A stretch of DNA of 32,955 bases from Dehalococcoidia bacterium (GCA_003142375.1 PLME01000012.1:5383-38337); one strand, 5' to 3'; counted from the stretch's first letter, positions 12,877 to 22,588 are shown. The notes: a model not told the origin generated them from the letters alone. A program made the numbers and translations.

Positions 12877-14499
12877 ATGCCGTTCGCCAGGTTTAATAAA
12901 GCGCTTGCGTTATTATTGGCTGCAGCTGTAGCAGTGGGTTGCTCTCCCAGGATTGCTTCATCAAGTATGTATCCGGCCATGTCCTGGGATCCCAGGAGCC
13001 TTATTACGGTCGATGATCCCGTAATTCGTACAACCTTAAAGGCGATTCTGTCCGATAACACCGACATTAGGACGGATTTCAGACGCGTGCAGGACTGGGA
13101 GGCCTCCCATATAGTTTATGATCGGAATGCGTACACTCACTGGCAATTGCCATCTGAGACCATTAGCAAAGGGGCCGGTGATTGCAAGGACTACTCTACC
13201 CTGTTGTGTTCTCTCTGGCGAGCATATGGTGTGCCCGCCTCCGACGTCTATGTGGCTATCGGGCAGAGCCCGGATGGCATTCTGCATGCGTTCCTGATCG
13301 AGAAATATTTAAACGGCAAGTGGCAGGTGATCGAGCCACAGATAGGTGGTTTTATCACCTCGGACTTGTTCGCAATAGATACTGCGCAGACATATGCCAT
13401 AAACTATTTATTTAATGATAGGGAATATGGCAGTAATACGACCTGGATTTATCAGAAAATCCGGGGATTAAGCTCGGCCGCCTCACCCCAGTTGGCACAA
13501 GCTAAAAAGCCTCTGCCGGTTGTAAAGTCCTTTAGCGCCGACCCGCCTACTATTTATTTAGGGAAAAGCACCACGTTGAGCTGGGTTGTCGACGGCGCCG
13601 CCTATGTGGGGATAGATCAGGGTGTGGGAGGTGTCGATCCGACAGGCACTGTAGTTGTCTCGCCCAGGGATACAACCCTGTATAAACTGGTCGCATCCAA
13701 TACCGGAGGTTCAGTTACTGAAAACTTGAGTGTCAGGGTTATAAATTTTAATACCGCACGTAGTTCACAACCTGTACTGAGCATGCCGCAGGACGTAGAA
13801 TTGCCATTTTCCATCGGCTTCGCCGGATGGCACAAAGAAGGCGAAACTGTCAATAATGTTAACGCAGGACAACCGGTAAGCGCTGTCATAAACCTCAAGG
13901 GAGGGAGCTCGGGTCAGTGCATTATGCGGATTTGGCGTTCAATAGACGCAGGCCACGATGAAATAGTGGCGCAGTGGGGATTCAAATACGATGGTATCGA
14001 AGGCTCCGGGCAAATTTCTTTCGCGCCGTCTTATGCGGCAGGTGAATCCGGCACGCAGGGATACTATGCTGACTTGATGAAAGATGGGGTGCAGGTGTGG
14101 GTGATGCCGAATGGCTATCCACCGCGGTTGACTGTTGCACCCAAGCCGGGATATGGAGCGCTTTCAGTTGGCTTCGTCGGTTGGCGTTCAGGGGTGGATG
14201 CTATATACACTTCTAAAAAAGGACAGGCGCTGGCTACAGCTATTACCCTTAGCGGCGGAGATAGCGGACAATACACGCTTAATGTGAGGAGGGATACGCA
14301 AGGCCTGTCGGATGAGGCCGTGCAGCAGCTTACCTTTTTTTATGATGGCACCAGCGCCGTCCAGGGACTGATTTTTGTGCCTCTCTATGCAACCGGGGAA
14401 TCCAGCACACGCGGGTATTACCTGGACCTTTATAAGGACGGTAAGTTTATTTGGAGCTTGAGCGGCACTTACCCGCCGAGGTTGATTGTTACTAAATAA
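12877..14499 (+). CDS. Transglutaminase-like lipoprotein with Ig-like domain and tandem C-terminal repeats
   Basis: The 540-aa product begins with a lipoprotein signal (hydrophobic 8-21, lipobox AVGC, Cys22), so it should be anchored outside the membrane. Residues about 45-160 form a transglutaminase-like domain with Cys103 in KGAGDCKDYSTLL, His137 in GILHAFLI and Glu153 in VIEPQ as a probable triad. Residues about 215-290 look like an Ig-type fold (DPPTIYLGKSTTLSW). Two related repeats follow (about 309-420 and 427-538). Each opens GF(A/V)GW, contains GGxSGQ, then (P)xYAxGESxTxGYY and DLxKDG, and ends YPPRL. The repeats may bind ligand or cell-wall material; I do not know them. Substrate and role are unknown. 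No partner gene adjoins. Confidence 0.85.
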   Translation: MPFARFNKALALLLAAAVAVGCSPRIASSSMYPAMSWDPRSLITVDDPVIRTTLKAILSDNTDIRTDFRRVQDWEASHIVYDRNAYTHWQLPSETISKGAGDCKDYSTLLCSLWRAYGVPASDVYVAIGQSPDGILHAFLIEKYLNGKWQVIEPQIGGFITSDLFAIDTAQTYAINYLFNDREYGSNTTWIYQKIRGLSSAASPQLAQAKKPLPVVKSFSADPPTIYLGKSTTLSWVVDGAAYVGIDQGVGGVDPTGTVVVSPRDTTLYKLVASNTGGSVTENLSVRVINFNTARSSQPVLSMPQDVELPFSIGFAGWHKEGETVNNVNAGQPVSAVINLKGGSSGQCIMRIWRSIDAGHDEIVAQWGFKYDGIEGSGQISFAPSYAAGESGTQGYYADLMKDGVQVWVMPNGYPPRLTVAPKPGYGALSVGFVGWRSGVDAIYTSKKGQALATAITLSGGDSGQYTLNVRRDTQGLSDEAVQQLTFFYDGTSAVQGLIFVPLYATGESSTRGYYLDLYKDGKFIWSLSGTYPPRLIVTK

Positions 14500-14593
14500 A
14501 ACCCGAATTGGGACCTGAGCTATATGATTCAGTACCCCGATAAATCAGGGCACTGGCTGTAATAATGGGCCGGTTTATGAGGTCGGACAATGA

Positions 14594-14773
14594 TTACCTG
14601 CTTTTTTGGATGCTTTCCAGGACGACCTCAAAGTACTCTACTTTCTCTTTTTTGAGTATATCTTCGATCTTTTTCTTAATATCCAGTGACTTGTTGGCCA
14701 CTTTGCTTGGCTCCTCATCCGGAAGGGTAATACGTACGGCAATATGAACGTCATTCGGCCTTGCGTGTGTCAT
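14594..14773 (-). CDS. Small charged protein downstream of glpX (59 aa)
   Basis: The product begins MTHARPNDVHIAVRITLPDE and ends with a lysine-rich helix-like segment (SLDIKKKIEDILKKEKVEYF, then EVVLESIQKSR). A perfect AGGAGG (14788-14783) lies nine bases before the ATG, and the gene follows glpX on the same strand after 34 bases. It has no membrane segment or cysteine. A short beta strand, a helix and a second strand are plausible, which would fit a small ligand-binding or dimerising protein. I do not recognise the family. It is shorter than many gene finders report, but the ribosome site and protein-like composition argue that it is real. Confidence 0.75.
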   Translation of the reverse strand: MTHARPNDVHIAVRITLPDEEPSKVANKSLDIKKKIEDILKKEKVEYFEVVLESIQKSR

Positions 14774-14807
14774 GTTGACTGACCTCCTTTCCTAGTATTG
14801 TGTTTAT

Positions 14808-15815
14808 TTAATGGATCTCAAAGAAACTAAGTTTATCCAGCTTCTCAAAATTGTGGCGTGAATCGATCCAGCGAACGGTGCCCGACCGGCCGCGCATCTC
14901 GATAGATTCCGTAAAAGCCCCTCCTCCAAAATAGCGCACTCCTTTAAGCAATTCGCCGCTGCTTACACCGGTGGCAGCAAAAAATACGTCATCGCTGCTG
15001 ATAAGGTCTTCAGTCTTGTAGATCCTGTCAACATCGACCCCCGCTGCCAGGCAGCTTTTTCTCTCACTATCGTCGCGGGGCCAGGCTTTAGCCTGGATGC
15101 CTCCACCGATGCACCGTATAGCTGCAGCCGAGAGTACACCTTCAGGTGTACCGCCGATGCCCATTAGCACATCGACCTCCCTATCCGGGAGGGCTGCCTC
15201 GATGCAGGCCGCCACATCGCCATCGGTAATCAATTTGATCCGGGCTCCCACTCTCCTGATTTCTTCCAGAAGTTCGTCATGGCGTGGCCTATCCAGGACG
15301 ACCACCGTGACTTCAGAGATCCTCTTTTTCTTGGCATCTGCAATATTATTCAGGTTTTCCTCGACCGAGGCGTTAATATCAATGCGGTCTTTGGCCTCGG
15401 GTCCGGTGGCAATTTTTTTCATGTAATAGAATTGCCTGGGGAAATGCATGGTGCCCCTGGCTGAGAGCGCTACTACGGCAATGGCGCCGGGCAGGCCCCT
15501 GGCCACCAGCCTTGTTCCATCGACCGGGTCAACGGCGATATCAACCTTCAACTCGGAGCCGTCGCCTATATGCTCGCCAATGTACAGCATAGGGGCATGG
15601 TCCTTTTCCCCTTCACCGATGACTACGATTCCATCCATGCGTACGTAGCCCAGGGTATAGCGCATGGCCGTTACTGCAGCCTGGTCCACCAGGTTTTTAT
15701 CCCCTCGGCCCAGGAAACGGGCTGCACCCAGTGCCGCCGCCTCGGTGACGCGCACTAGCTCCATAGCTATATTGCGCTCGATAGGTCGCTCAAAGTGATC
15801 GGCTATTATATCCAT
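14808..15815 (-). CDS. glpX: Class II fructose-1,6-bisphosphatase
   Basis: GlpX hydrolyses fructose 1,6-bisphosphate to fructose 6-phosphate in gluconeogenesis. The 335-aa product has the normal length and motifs: the N-terminal RPIERNIAMELVRVTEAAAL, VVIGEGEKD (64-72) and VDPVDGT (95-101), which bind metal and phosphate, then GIGGTPEGVLSAAAIRC further on. A GAGG site precedes the ATG. The small charged protein gene at 14594-14773 follows on the same strand and may share the transcript. A tRNA-Pro gene lies upstream. The motifs are intact, so activity is expected; it may also accept sedoheptulose 1,7-bisphosphate, as some members do. Confidence 0.95.
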   Translation of the reverse strand: MDIIADHFERPIERNIAMELVRVTEAAALGAARFLGRGDKNLVDQAAVTAMRYTLGYVRMDGIVVIGEGEKDHAPMLYIGEHIGDGSELKVDIAVDPVDGTRLVARGLPGAIAVVALSARGTMHFPRQFYYMKKIATGPEAKDRIDINASVEENLNNIADAKKKRISEVTVVVLDRPRHDELLEEIRRVGARIKLITDGDVAACIEAALPDREVDVLMGIGGTPEGVLSAAAIRCIGGGIQAKAWPRDDSERKSCLAAGVDVDRIYKTEDLISSDDVFFAATGVSSGELLKGVRYFGGGAFTESIEMRGRSGTVRWIDSRHNFEKLDKLSFFEIH

Positions 15816-15959
15816 TGCTCAACCTCATCCCTGAAATAGTACAAGCGCTTTGACGTCAATCCTACCCGTGTGCTGACTAGATAACATTATTGCACCTCTA
15901 TCTGAGTGATGCAAAGACCGATAGGAACTGAAAATGATTAGAATTGTGCGAATTAAAAC

Positions 15960-16036
15960 TGGTCGGGGTGGTCGGATTTGAACCGACGACCACCTGAACC
16001 CCATTCAGGTGCGCTACCAGGCTGCGCTACACCCCG
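15960..16036 (-). tRNA. tRNA-Pro (GGG anticodon)
   Basis: The 77-base minus-strand sequence folds as a tRNA. The acceptor stem CGGGGTG pairs with CACCCCG, followed by A and an encoded CCA. The anticodon stem CCTGA/TCAGG encloses the loop ATGGGGT with anticodon GGG. The T arm carries GGTTCAAATCC. GGG reads proline codons CCC and CCU. Confidence 0.97.
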
Positions 16037-16128
16037 GTGTCTATAAGGCGAAAATATGTTATCATATTGGGCGATTGCGGGCAATGTGAGTTGCCTCAAT
16101 TTTATTTTATTCACGAGAGGTTTCTGAA

Positions 16129-17412
16129 TTGGCTGGAAAACATCGTAAAGAAAAAGTTGAAAGAGCCCCCACCAAGCACCAGATTTCGAAGTTTAAGAAG
16201 CAGGAAAGACTTTCACGCCTTATTATGATTGCTACCATAGCGGTTGTAATAGTTATTGCGGGGATTATTGCATATGGCATTTACAACGAACAGGTAATGC
16301 CGTACGAGAAAACCGTGATTAAGGTCAATGATGCATCCTTCAGCATGGACTATTACATTAAAACCATGGCATTTATGTCATCGAGCGTGACCACCGATAT
16401 GATCAAATACTATACGGATGTTACTGCCACAGCTATAGAGCAGGCTGAGCTGATAAAGGAAAAGGCGCCCGCACTCGGCATAACTGCCAATGATGACGAA
16501 ATAAGTAAAGAAATCGATCTGATGAAGACCACGCCCAATCAGGTTTCAAAGGATGTTGCTACTGCCAGGATTATGGCCAAGAAATATATGGACCAGCAGT
16601 GCTATCCCAACGTTCCCAAAACCGCGGAACAGGTTGAGGTTGAAGCTATGGCCCTGGAAGCCAAGAACCTGGCTCTGGACAGGCAGCAGAAATTGAATTC
16701 AGGAATAGGCGATAATTTTACCCAGTCGGCTACCATGCTCTCGCTCGATTCGGTAACTCAGGGTAAAGGCGGTTACCTGGGATGGATCGCCAAGGGTTAT
16801 GAAAGCTTCGGGTTGGGAGACCTGCAAAATACGGTGTTGAAGGACGTAATCTTTACGCTTGACCCCAAGAAGGTCAGCGATCCCATATATGATCCCAATT
16901 TGAAGAAATCGTTTGGCTACTGGGTAGTCGAAGTATTGGAGAAGGACGATACAAAAGGAATCCATGCCCGGGCCATCCTGTTTTCTTTGAAAGAAGATGC
17001 CGACGCTGTAAGAACCCGGCTGCTAAACGGCGAGAGCTGGGATACACTGGCCAAGCAATATTCTCAGGATGACACCAGTAAGGATAACGGCGGCGACCTG
17101 GGTTGGATACAGCCGGGAGTAGCTACCAATAAAGGTTCCATTGAGCGCATAGTGACCACTCTGGAACCCAATAAGATAAGCGATGTTTTGCGTGATCCAA
17201 CTATTGCTACCACAGGTGGCTACTGGCTGGTTGAAATTTTGAATAAACAGTCTGACCGGCCACTGGATGAAAGCCTCAGGGAATCTATTGCCTCGGACTG
17301 CCTCGGGACCTGGGTGCAGGGGCTTATGAAGGAAGCCAAGATTCAGAACCTTCTGGACCAGACCCAGAAAGACTTCGCCGTAGCCAAGGTTACCAAGGAT
17401 AGGGGTAAATAG
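16129..17412 (+). CDS. PpiC/PrsA-like peptidyl-prolyl isomerase, membrane-anchored, with duplicated parvulin-like region
   Basis: The 427-aa product has a basic N-terminus and one membrane segment (about 31-52), then an extracytoplasmic SurA/PrsA-like body. A parvulin domain spans about residues 277-373 (HARAILFSLKEDADAV, NGGDLGWIQPG, KISDVLRDP, GGYWLVEIL). A second, weaker copy precedes it at about 204-274 (GGYLGWIAKG, KVSDPIYDP, FGYWVVEVLEKDD), so the region looks duplicated. It probably helps fold exported proteins. The start is TTG at 16129, with GAGAGG (16115-16120) eight bases upstream. Homoserine dehydrogenase begins only three bases after the stop, so the two genes are cotranscribed although their functions are unrelated. 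Confidence 0.87.
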   Translation: MAGKHRKEKVERAPTKHQISKFKKQERLSRLIMIATIAVVIVIAGIIAYGIYNEQVMPYEKTVIKVNDASFSMDYYIKTMAFMSSSVTTDMIKYYTDVTATAIEQAELIKEKAPALGITANDDEISKEIDLMKTTPNQVSKDVATARIMAKKYMDQQCYPNVPKTAEQVEVEAMALEAKNLALDRQQKLNSGIGDNFTQSATMLSLDSVTQGKGGYLGWIAKGYESFGLGDLQNTVLKDVIFTLDPKKVSDPIYDPNLKKSFGYWVVEVLEKDDTKGIHARAILFSLKEDADAVRTRLLNGESWDTLAKQYSQDDTSKDNGGDLGWIQPGVATNKGSIERIVTTLEPNKISDVLRDPTIATTGGYWLVEILNKQSDRPLDESLRESIASDCLGTWVQGLMKEAKIQNLLDQTQKDFAVAKVTKDRGK

Positions 17413-17415
17413 GCT

Positions 17416-18717
17416 TTGGTTAAAAAGCGGGCCATCAATATAGCTTTGCTGGGCATAGGCACGATCGGAAGCGGCGTGGCCCGGGTGCTCACGTCTAAAA
17501 AGAAAACGCTGGCACGCCAGGCCGGCAGCCCGCTGGCCCTTACGATGGTGGTTGACAAGGATATGGCAAGGCACGGTACCCTTGGTCTCGATCCTGAGAT
17601 ATTTGTTACCAGTTATAAAAAAGCTATTGACAGCGATGATATCGATATTGTTATCGAGTTGATTGGAGGCGAATATCCGGCCTACGACTATATAAAAGAA
17701 GCCCTGTCGAAAGGCAAACATGTAGTAACGGCCAACAAAGAGGTCATGGCCAAACACGGCACCGAGTTGCTCTCCATAGCTCAGCAGCATCACGCAGGAC
17801 TACGTTTTGAAGCCAGTGTGGGGGGTGGTATACCACTCATCTCACCATTTCAGCGTGACCTGGTGGCCAATGACATACAGGCTATCTATGCCATCGTTAA
17901 CGGCACGACCAACTATATACTCAGCAAGATGGCGCACGATAAGATCGATTTCGGCGTTGCCCTGAAACAGGCGCAGAAGCTGGGATATGCCGAGGCCAAC
18001 CCGGCCAACGATATCGGGGGGCTGGATGCTGCCTATAAGCTTGCCATACTTACGTCGCTGGGCTTTGACATGGACGTAAATTTTGATGAAATATATTTCG
18101 AAGGAATAGCCAAACTGAAATCACGTGATTTCCGCTATGCTGCAGAGTTCGGCTACGCCATCAAGCTGCTGGCCATCGCCAAGCGTTCGAACAGCCTGGT
18201 GGAAGCCAGAGTGCACCCCGTGCTTATCCCGGCCGAATCGCTGCTGGCCAAGGTCGACGGTGTTTACAACGCAATTTATGTAAGCGGCGATCTTGTGGGC
18301 AACGTGCTTTTCTACGGGCAGGGCGCCGGACCCTCTGCTACTTCCAGCGCTGTTATTGCAGATGTCATAAATATAGCGCAGAATATTAACACGCGGCGTG
18401 ATAACGCTCCCAGGTTTGTTCCGGAGAAAACTTCAGGGATCAAGCCTATGGCGGATATCGAGACCCGTTACTATTTCAGGATGAGTGTGCTGGACCAGGC
18501 TGGTGTTCTGGCGCAGATCTCAAGCATTATGGGCAGCCAATCCATAAGTATCTCCTCTGTCATGCAGCAGGAGTCGGACCCATCAAACCGGACGGCCGAG
18601 ATCGTAATAATGACACACAAGGCCCGTGAGAGCGCGGTACAGAAAGCCATGAAGATGCTCAATAAACTGAAGGTAGTCAAAGAAATCAGCAATTTCATCA
18701 GGATAGAGGCTATTTAG
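17416..18717 (+). CDS. hom: Homoserine dehydrogenase with ACT domain
   Basis: The enzyme reduces aspartate semialdehyde to homoserine, a branch point to threonine and methionine. The 433-aa product has an NAD(P)-binding start ([12 protein letters not shown], Gly13, Gly15, Gly18), the catalytic-domain blocks [11 protein letters not shown] and [21 protein letters not shown], and a C-terminal ACT domain (about 355-430, [20 protein letters not shown]) that usually gives feedback control by threonine. The start is TTG at 17416, three bases after the foldase stop, with a GGGG-type ribosome site inside the end of that gene. Threonine synthase follows after two bases. Confidence 0.95.
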   Translation: MVKKRAINIALLGIGTIGSGVARVLTSKKKTLARQAGSPLALTMVVDKDMARHGTLGLDPEIFVTSYKKAIDSDDIDIVIELIGGEYPAYDYIKEALSKGKHVVTANKEVMAKHGTELLSIAQQHHAGLRFEASVGGGIPLISPFQRDLVANDIQAIYAIVNGTTNYILSKMAHDKIDFGVALKQAQKLGYAEANPANDIGGLDAAYKLAILTSLGFDMDVNFDEIYFEGIAKLKSRDFRYAAEFGYAIKLLAIAKRSNSLVEARVHPVLIPAESLLAKVDGVYNAIYVSGDLVGNVLFYGQGAGPSATSSAVIADVINIAQNINTRRDNAPRFVPEKTSGIKPMADIETRYYFRMSVLDQAGVLAQISSIMGSQSISISSVMQQESDPSNRTAEIVIMTHKARESAVQKAMKMLNKLKVVKEISNFIRIEAI

Positions 18718-18719
18718 TT

Positions 18720-19775
18720 ATGATCAGAGGAGTTTTGCAGCGGCATAAGGAGTACCTGCCAATCACTTCTAAAACGCCCATGATCTCCCTGGGAGAGGGC
18801 GACACTCCGCTTGTAAAATCGGTAAATCTGGCCCGGGAATTAGGGGTTGGGGAACTATACTTTAAGCTGGAGGGCTGCAATCCCACGGGGTCGTTTAAGG
18901 ACCGGGGCATGGTTATGGCCATGGCCAAAGCAATTGAAGATGGCAGTAAACAGGCTATCTGCGCTTCGACCGGTAATACCAGCGCTTCGGCTGCGGCCTA
19001 CGGAGCGCGCTTCGGACTGAAGGTCATAATCCTGGTGCCGAAAGGCAAGATATCCGTAGGTAAAATGGCCCAGGCCATCGCCTATGGCGCTGAGATTATA
19101 TCCATCGAGGGCAACTTCGACCAGGCACTAAAGGTCACCCGTATCCTGGCCGATAAATACCCCATCACACTTGTAAACTCTCTTAATCCCTTCCGTATCG
19201 AGGGACAGAAGACATCGTCTTTCGAGATAATTGATGATCTCGGCAGCGTGCCTGATTACCTTTTCATCCCCGTGGGCAACGCCGGCAACATAACCGCCTA
19301 CTGGAAGGGTTTTAAGGAATGGAAGAGCAACGGTAAAGTCGATCGGACTCCTGTCATGATGGGTTTTCAGGCAGCCGGGGCTGCTCCCATCGTCAATAAC
19401 ATGATTGTCGAAAGTCCGCAGACCATAGCCACCGCTATTCGTATAGGCAACCCTGCAAGCTGGAAGAGCGCCGTGGCGGCCAGGGACGAATCGGGAGGCG
19501 TCATCGAAAGCGTTACCGACGATGAAATTCTGGCAGCCTATAAACTTATGGCATCTAAAGAAGGCGTGTTCGGAGAGCCGGCATCTGCGGCGCCCCTGGC
19601 GGGACTGATCAAGCTGATCAAACAGGGCAAAAGCTTCAAAGGAAAGAAGATAGTCTGCATAGTTACCGGCAACGGCCTCAAGGACCCGGATATCCCAACG
19701 AAGTACGTTGAACCCTTCCCTGAGCTGCCGGCTGATTTGGAAGTGATTGAGAAACACCTCGGCCTGAAGAAATAG
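18720..19775 (+). CDS. thrC: Threonine synthase
   Basis: ThrC converts O-phosphohomoserine to threonine using pyridoxal phosphate. The 351-aa product belongs to the shorter class. The cofactor lysine is Lys60 in [29 protein letters not shown] forms the substrate/phosphate region; [16 protein letters not shown] is the glycine-rich cofactor phosphate loop. It starts two bases after hom, so the two steps are translated together. Homoserine kinase (thrB), which is needed between them, is not in the window. The flavin reductase-like gene follows after 27 bases. Confidence 0.95.
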   Translation: MIRGVLQRHKEYLPITSKTPMISLGEGDTPLVKSVNLARELGVGELYFKLEGCNPTGSFKDRGMVMAMAKAIEDGSKQAICASTGNTSASAAAYGARFGLKVIILVPKGKISVGKMAQAIAYGAEIISIEGNFDQALKVTRILADKYPITLVNSLNPFRIEGQKTSSFEIIDDLGSVPDYLFIPVGNAGNITAYWKGFKEWKSNGKVDRTPVMMGFQAAGAAPIVNNMIVESPQTIATAIRIGNPASWKSAVAARDESGGVIESVTDDEILAAYKLMASKEGVFGEPASAAPLAGLIKLIKQGKSFKGKKIVCIVTGNGLKDPDIPTKYVEPFPELPADLEVIEKHLGLKK

Positions 19776-19802
19776 ATATCCGATTCGCATAGGAGGACCG
19801 CT

Positions 19803-20381
19803 ATGTTGAAGGGTGTTGCGGAGAATGCAGGAGAATTCTATCAACACTATCCGCGGGCCGCTACTATTGTGACAGTTAACAGCAACGGCAGGAAGAATGC
19901 CATGGCCGTTGCCTGGCACTGCCCGGTATCTTTTAAACCGGCGCTTTACGGAATAGCGATAGCGCCGAAGCGCTACACTTACCAGATGATATCTGAGAGC
20001 CGGCAGTTCGCCATCAATTTCATGCCTTATGAGAAGGCTGAAAAGATCGCCGAGGTCGGGGGTAGCAGCGGAAGCTTCACGGATAAATTTACAGAGTTCA
20101 ATCTGAGCGAAGACCATCCCACCAAGCTGGATGTGCCGATATTAAGGGACGCTTATGCTGCTTACGAATGCAAGGTTATCGACGATAGGCTTTTCGGCGA
20201 CCATGCCTGGATAATCGGAGAGGTAGTGGCCGTGCACATGGCAAGGGACGTATTCAAGGAAAACGGCATACTCGACCTGAACCTGGTCCGGCCGGCGCTT
20301 TATCTTGGCGGTGAGACCTATTGTTCGGGAGATAGGGAAAGCATACAGGTTTATGATAGGGAGAAATACGGGAAACACTGA
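19803..20381 (+). CDS. Flavin reductase-like (flavoredoxin-type) FMN protein
   Basis: The 192-aa product resembles the flavin reductase-like FMN-binding split-barrel family, including flavoredoxins. Typical blocks are PRAATIVTVNSNGRKNAMAV near residues 17-36, GIAIAPKRYTYQMI with ESRQFAINFMP, then IVGEV-like WIIGEVVAVH and a terminal LGGETYC. The family binds FMN and moves electrons or reduces small molecules; the true substrate is unknown. AGGAGG lies before the ATG. It sits between thrC and folE on the same strand, with short gaps (27 and 27 bases), so cotranscription is likely, but a functional link to either neighbour is not evident. Confidence 0.86.
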   Translation: MLKGVAENAGEFYQHYPRAATIVTVNSNGRKNAMAVAWHCPVSFKPALYGIAIAPKRYTYQMISESRQFAINFMPYEKAEKIAEVGGSSGSFTDKFTEFNLSEDHPTKLDVPILRDAYAAYECKVIDDRLFGDHAWIIGEVVAVHMARDVFKENGILDLNLVRPALYLGGETYCSGDRESIQVYDREKYGKH

Positions 20382-20408
20382 TTCCGACAGTGGTAAGCAG
20401 TAGACATA

Positions 20409-20975
20409 ATGTTAGACGCAGACAAAATTAAGAAAGCGGTACAGCAGATCATCGAGGCCATAGGGGATGATCCCAATCGGGAAGGCCTGGTGGATACGCC
20501 GCAGCGGTTGTCTGAAATGTACTCTGAGCTCTTCTCCGGCATCAGCATGGATGCAGGTGAAGTACTGTCGACGGGATTTTCAGCTGGCCATCACGAGATG
20601 GTGATCGTAAGGGACATACCATTTTATTCCATGTGCGAGCATCACTTTTTACCGTTCTATGGGGTGGTAGATATCGGCTATATACCCAACGCCAATGGGT
20701 GGGTAGTAGGAGTCAGCAAGCTGGCCAGGGTGGTTGAGATATTCTCGAGGCGGCTGCAGCTCCAGGAGAGGATGACCAAGCAGATTGCTGATGTGATTAT
20801 GCAGTCATTAAAGCCGGATGGCGTGGGAGTAGTTATTCAGGCAGAGCACCTGTGTATGACGATGCGCGGGATAAAGAAGCCAGGCAGCAATGTGGTTACC
20901 TCCGCCATGCGTGGCATCTTTGAAAAACGGGCTGTAACGCGTGCTGAGTTCCTCTCACTGGTCCGGGGCAAATAG
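20409..20975 (+). CDS. folE: GTP cyclohydrolase I
   Basis: FolE turns GTP into dihydroneopterin triphosphate, the first step to folate and related pterins. The 188-aa product has the usual length and the zinc and catalytic motifs: SMCEHHFLPFYG (Cys and His ligands), ARVVEIFSRRLQLQERMT, and EHLCMTMRGIKKPGS with the third zinc-binding cysteine. The ribosome site is weak. It ends 14 bases from the convergent HlyD-type gene. Its position after a flavin reductase-like gene looks like the end of a mixed housekeeping operon. Confidence 0.95.
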   Translation: MLDADKIKKAVQQIIEAIGDDPNREGLVDTPQRLSEMYSELFSGISMDAGEVLSTGFSAGHHEMVIVRDIPFYSMCEHHFLPFYGVVDIGYIPNANGWVVGVSKLARVVEIFSRRLQLQERMTKQIADVIMQSLKPDGVGVVIQAEHLCMTMRGIKKPGSNVVTSAMRGIFEKRAVTRAEFLSLVRGK

Positions 20976-20989
20976 CTTTACTCCCAGGG

Positions 20990-22588
20990 TCAATCCTGGA
21001 TGAGAACCATCTCGCCCTCTTTAAGGCCGGATACTATCTCCGTCGATGTCTTATTTTGCAGCCCGATGGTCACGCGCCTTTTTTCTGTGATGCCTTTATC
21101 TGGGTCTGCAACGACGGTTACGGTTAAATTGCCGGCCGGGCCCCTCAAAGCCCTGTTGGGCACTATCAGCACATTATTGCGCTCTCCCGTAATTATATCG
21201 GCGGTGGCGGTGAGGGTGCCTTTCAGCTCTAGTCCTTCCGTGGGGTCCAGGTAGATTTCCACGGGGAAGTCGACCGCGCCAGCTATGAGATTGCCAAAGG
21301 GAGATACGAAGGTTACTTTGCCCGTAACCTTGCGTCCAGGGAATGCATCGATGCTGATTACGGCTTGCTGGCCGACCTTGACGCCGGATATATCAACTTC
21401 GTCTACGGTGCCTATCATCTTGATGGTTTTGGTATCCACCAGATGGACGACCGGCTTGGATGAATAATCGAACTGCGAAAGCTGGTCATTAACTTTGACC
21501 GGTACATCCACTATTATCCCATCGAAGGGAGCCAGTATTTCGGTTTTAAGCAGATCCTGCTTGGCCTGATCGAGGTTGATCATGGCCGTTTCTATATTCA
21601 GGTTGTAAGCACGGAGGGTCTGGGGGCTGAGACCCGACCGGTAAACGGTCTCGCTCTCGTCTAGAATCATGTTACTCATAAGCAGGTCGTGCTCCGCCAT
21701 GCGTAATTTTTCGGATACCTTAACCCGGTCCAGGTTATCATCATACAGCATGCTTTCTATTTCAGAGAGCGAGTCAAGCACCTGCCGGGAGATGGCCAGT
21801 GAAGTTGAGGTGTCGGGGTACGTATAGGCCCCGGGCAGACGAGAATTACTCTTCACAACGGTATGCATATCAGCGAGCTCAGAAGAGAGGGCATCTACGG
21901 CAGCGATGGCCGCCGTATACCCCCCTGATTCGAGAGAATTTTGTATCCCGTCCAGCTTCTCGATCCTGGCGTCCAGAAGTGCGATGATTTGTTTAAGTTC
22001 GGGGAAAGCCGGCATCGGTTGCTGTAAATCGTTGTACTGCGTCTGGATTGTATCCAGCTTGGGATCGGCATAAACCGATCTTGCAGCGGATAGATCGTAT
22101 TTAGCCAGCGAAAGGTTGCTCGCAGCATCGTAAGACCTGTTTTCCGCAAGATATATCCCGGCCTGTTTGATTTCATCCTGTGCCTGTTCAAAGCGCATCA
22201 GCGCAGTAGCCAGACTGTAAAAAGTCGGGTAACGCCCCCCACAGCAGTTCTGCATTACATTGTTGATGGCCTGTTCCACCAGGTACTGTTTAGCTTTAAC
22301 GGCCAGCACCTCCGATGTATCGTCGAGCGTGGCCAGCAGGGTTCCGGCCCTTACTGCGTCGCCTTTCTCCACGCGGATTTCCTTTACGGTACCCGGAAGG
22401 CCGAATTTTAAGTAGGCTTCGTTGGGCATATTGAGGTTACCATCGGAAGATATAGAGATCACGAGGTCGCCGCGTGTAACGGTAGACATCTGATCGGCTG
22501 CTATCTGTTTCTTCGATTGAGAACAGGATGCAGCGGTCATAACCAGCAGCAAGACCAGCAAAGCATCCGTTAGCCTTCTTTTAATCAT
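20990..22588 (-). CDS. HlyD/membrane fusion-type lipoprotein (efflux adaptor), orphan
   Basis: The 532-aa product has a lipoprotein signal (lipobox AASC, Cys22) and the layout of a periplasmic adaptor. A first biotinyl-lipoyl half (GTVKEIRVEKGDAVRAGTLL, about residues 68-87) is followed by a long helical region of about 230 residues. The second lipoyl half (ILAPFDGIIVDVPVKVNDQL) comes next, then beta-barrel and membrane-proximal domains (VGQQAVISIDAFPGRKVTGK, VPNRALRGPAGNLTVTV). The helical part is long and broken by proline-rich turns, unlike a simple hairpin. MFP proteins usually pair with an ABC (MacB-like) or RND pump, but none is encoded beside it: convergent folE lies downstream, and a 64-aa membrane protein upstream. 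Confidence 0.87.
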   Translation of the reverse strand: MIKRRLTDALLVLLLVMTAASCSQSKKQIAADQMSTVTRGDLVISISSDGNLNMPNEAYLKFGLPGTVKEIRVEKGDAVRAGTLLATLDDTSEVLAVKAKQYLVEQAINNVMQNCCGGRYPTFYSLATALMRFEQAQDEIKQAGIYLAENRSYDAASNLSLAKYDLSAARSVYADPKLDTIQTQYNDLQQPMPAFPELKQIIALLDARIEKLDGIQNSLESGGYTAAIAAVDALSSELADMHTVVKSNSRLPGAYTYPDTSTSLAISRQVLDSLSEIESMLYDDNLDRVKVSEKLRMAEHDLLMSNMILDESETVYRSGLSPQTLRAYNLNIETAMINLDQAKQDLLKTEILAPFDGIIVDVPVKVNDQLSQFDYSSKPVVHLVDTKTIKMIGTVDEVDISGVKVGQQAVISIDAFPGRKVTGKVTFVSPFGNLIAGAVDFPVEIYLDPTEGLELKGTLTATADIITGERNNVLIVPNRALRGPAGNLTVTVVADPDKGITEKRRVTIGLQNKTSTEIVSGLKEGEMVLIQD

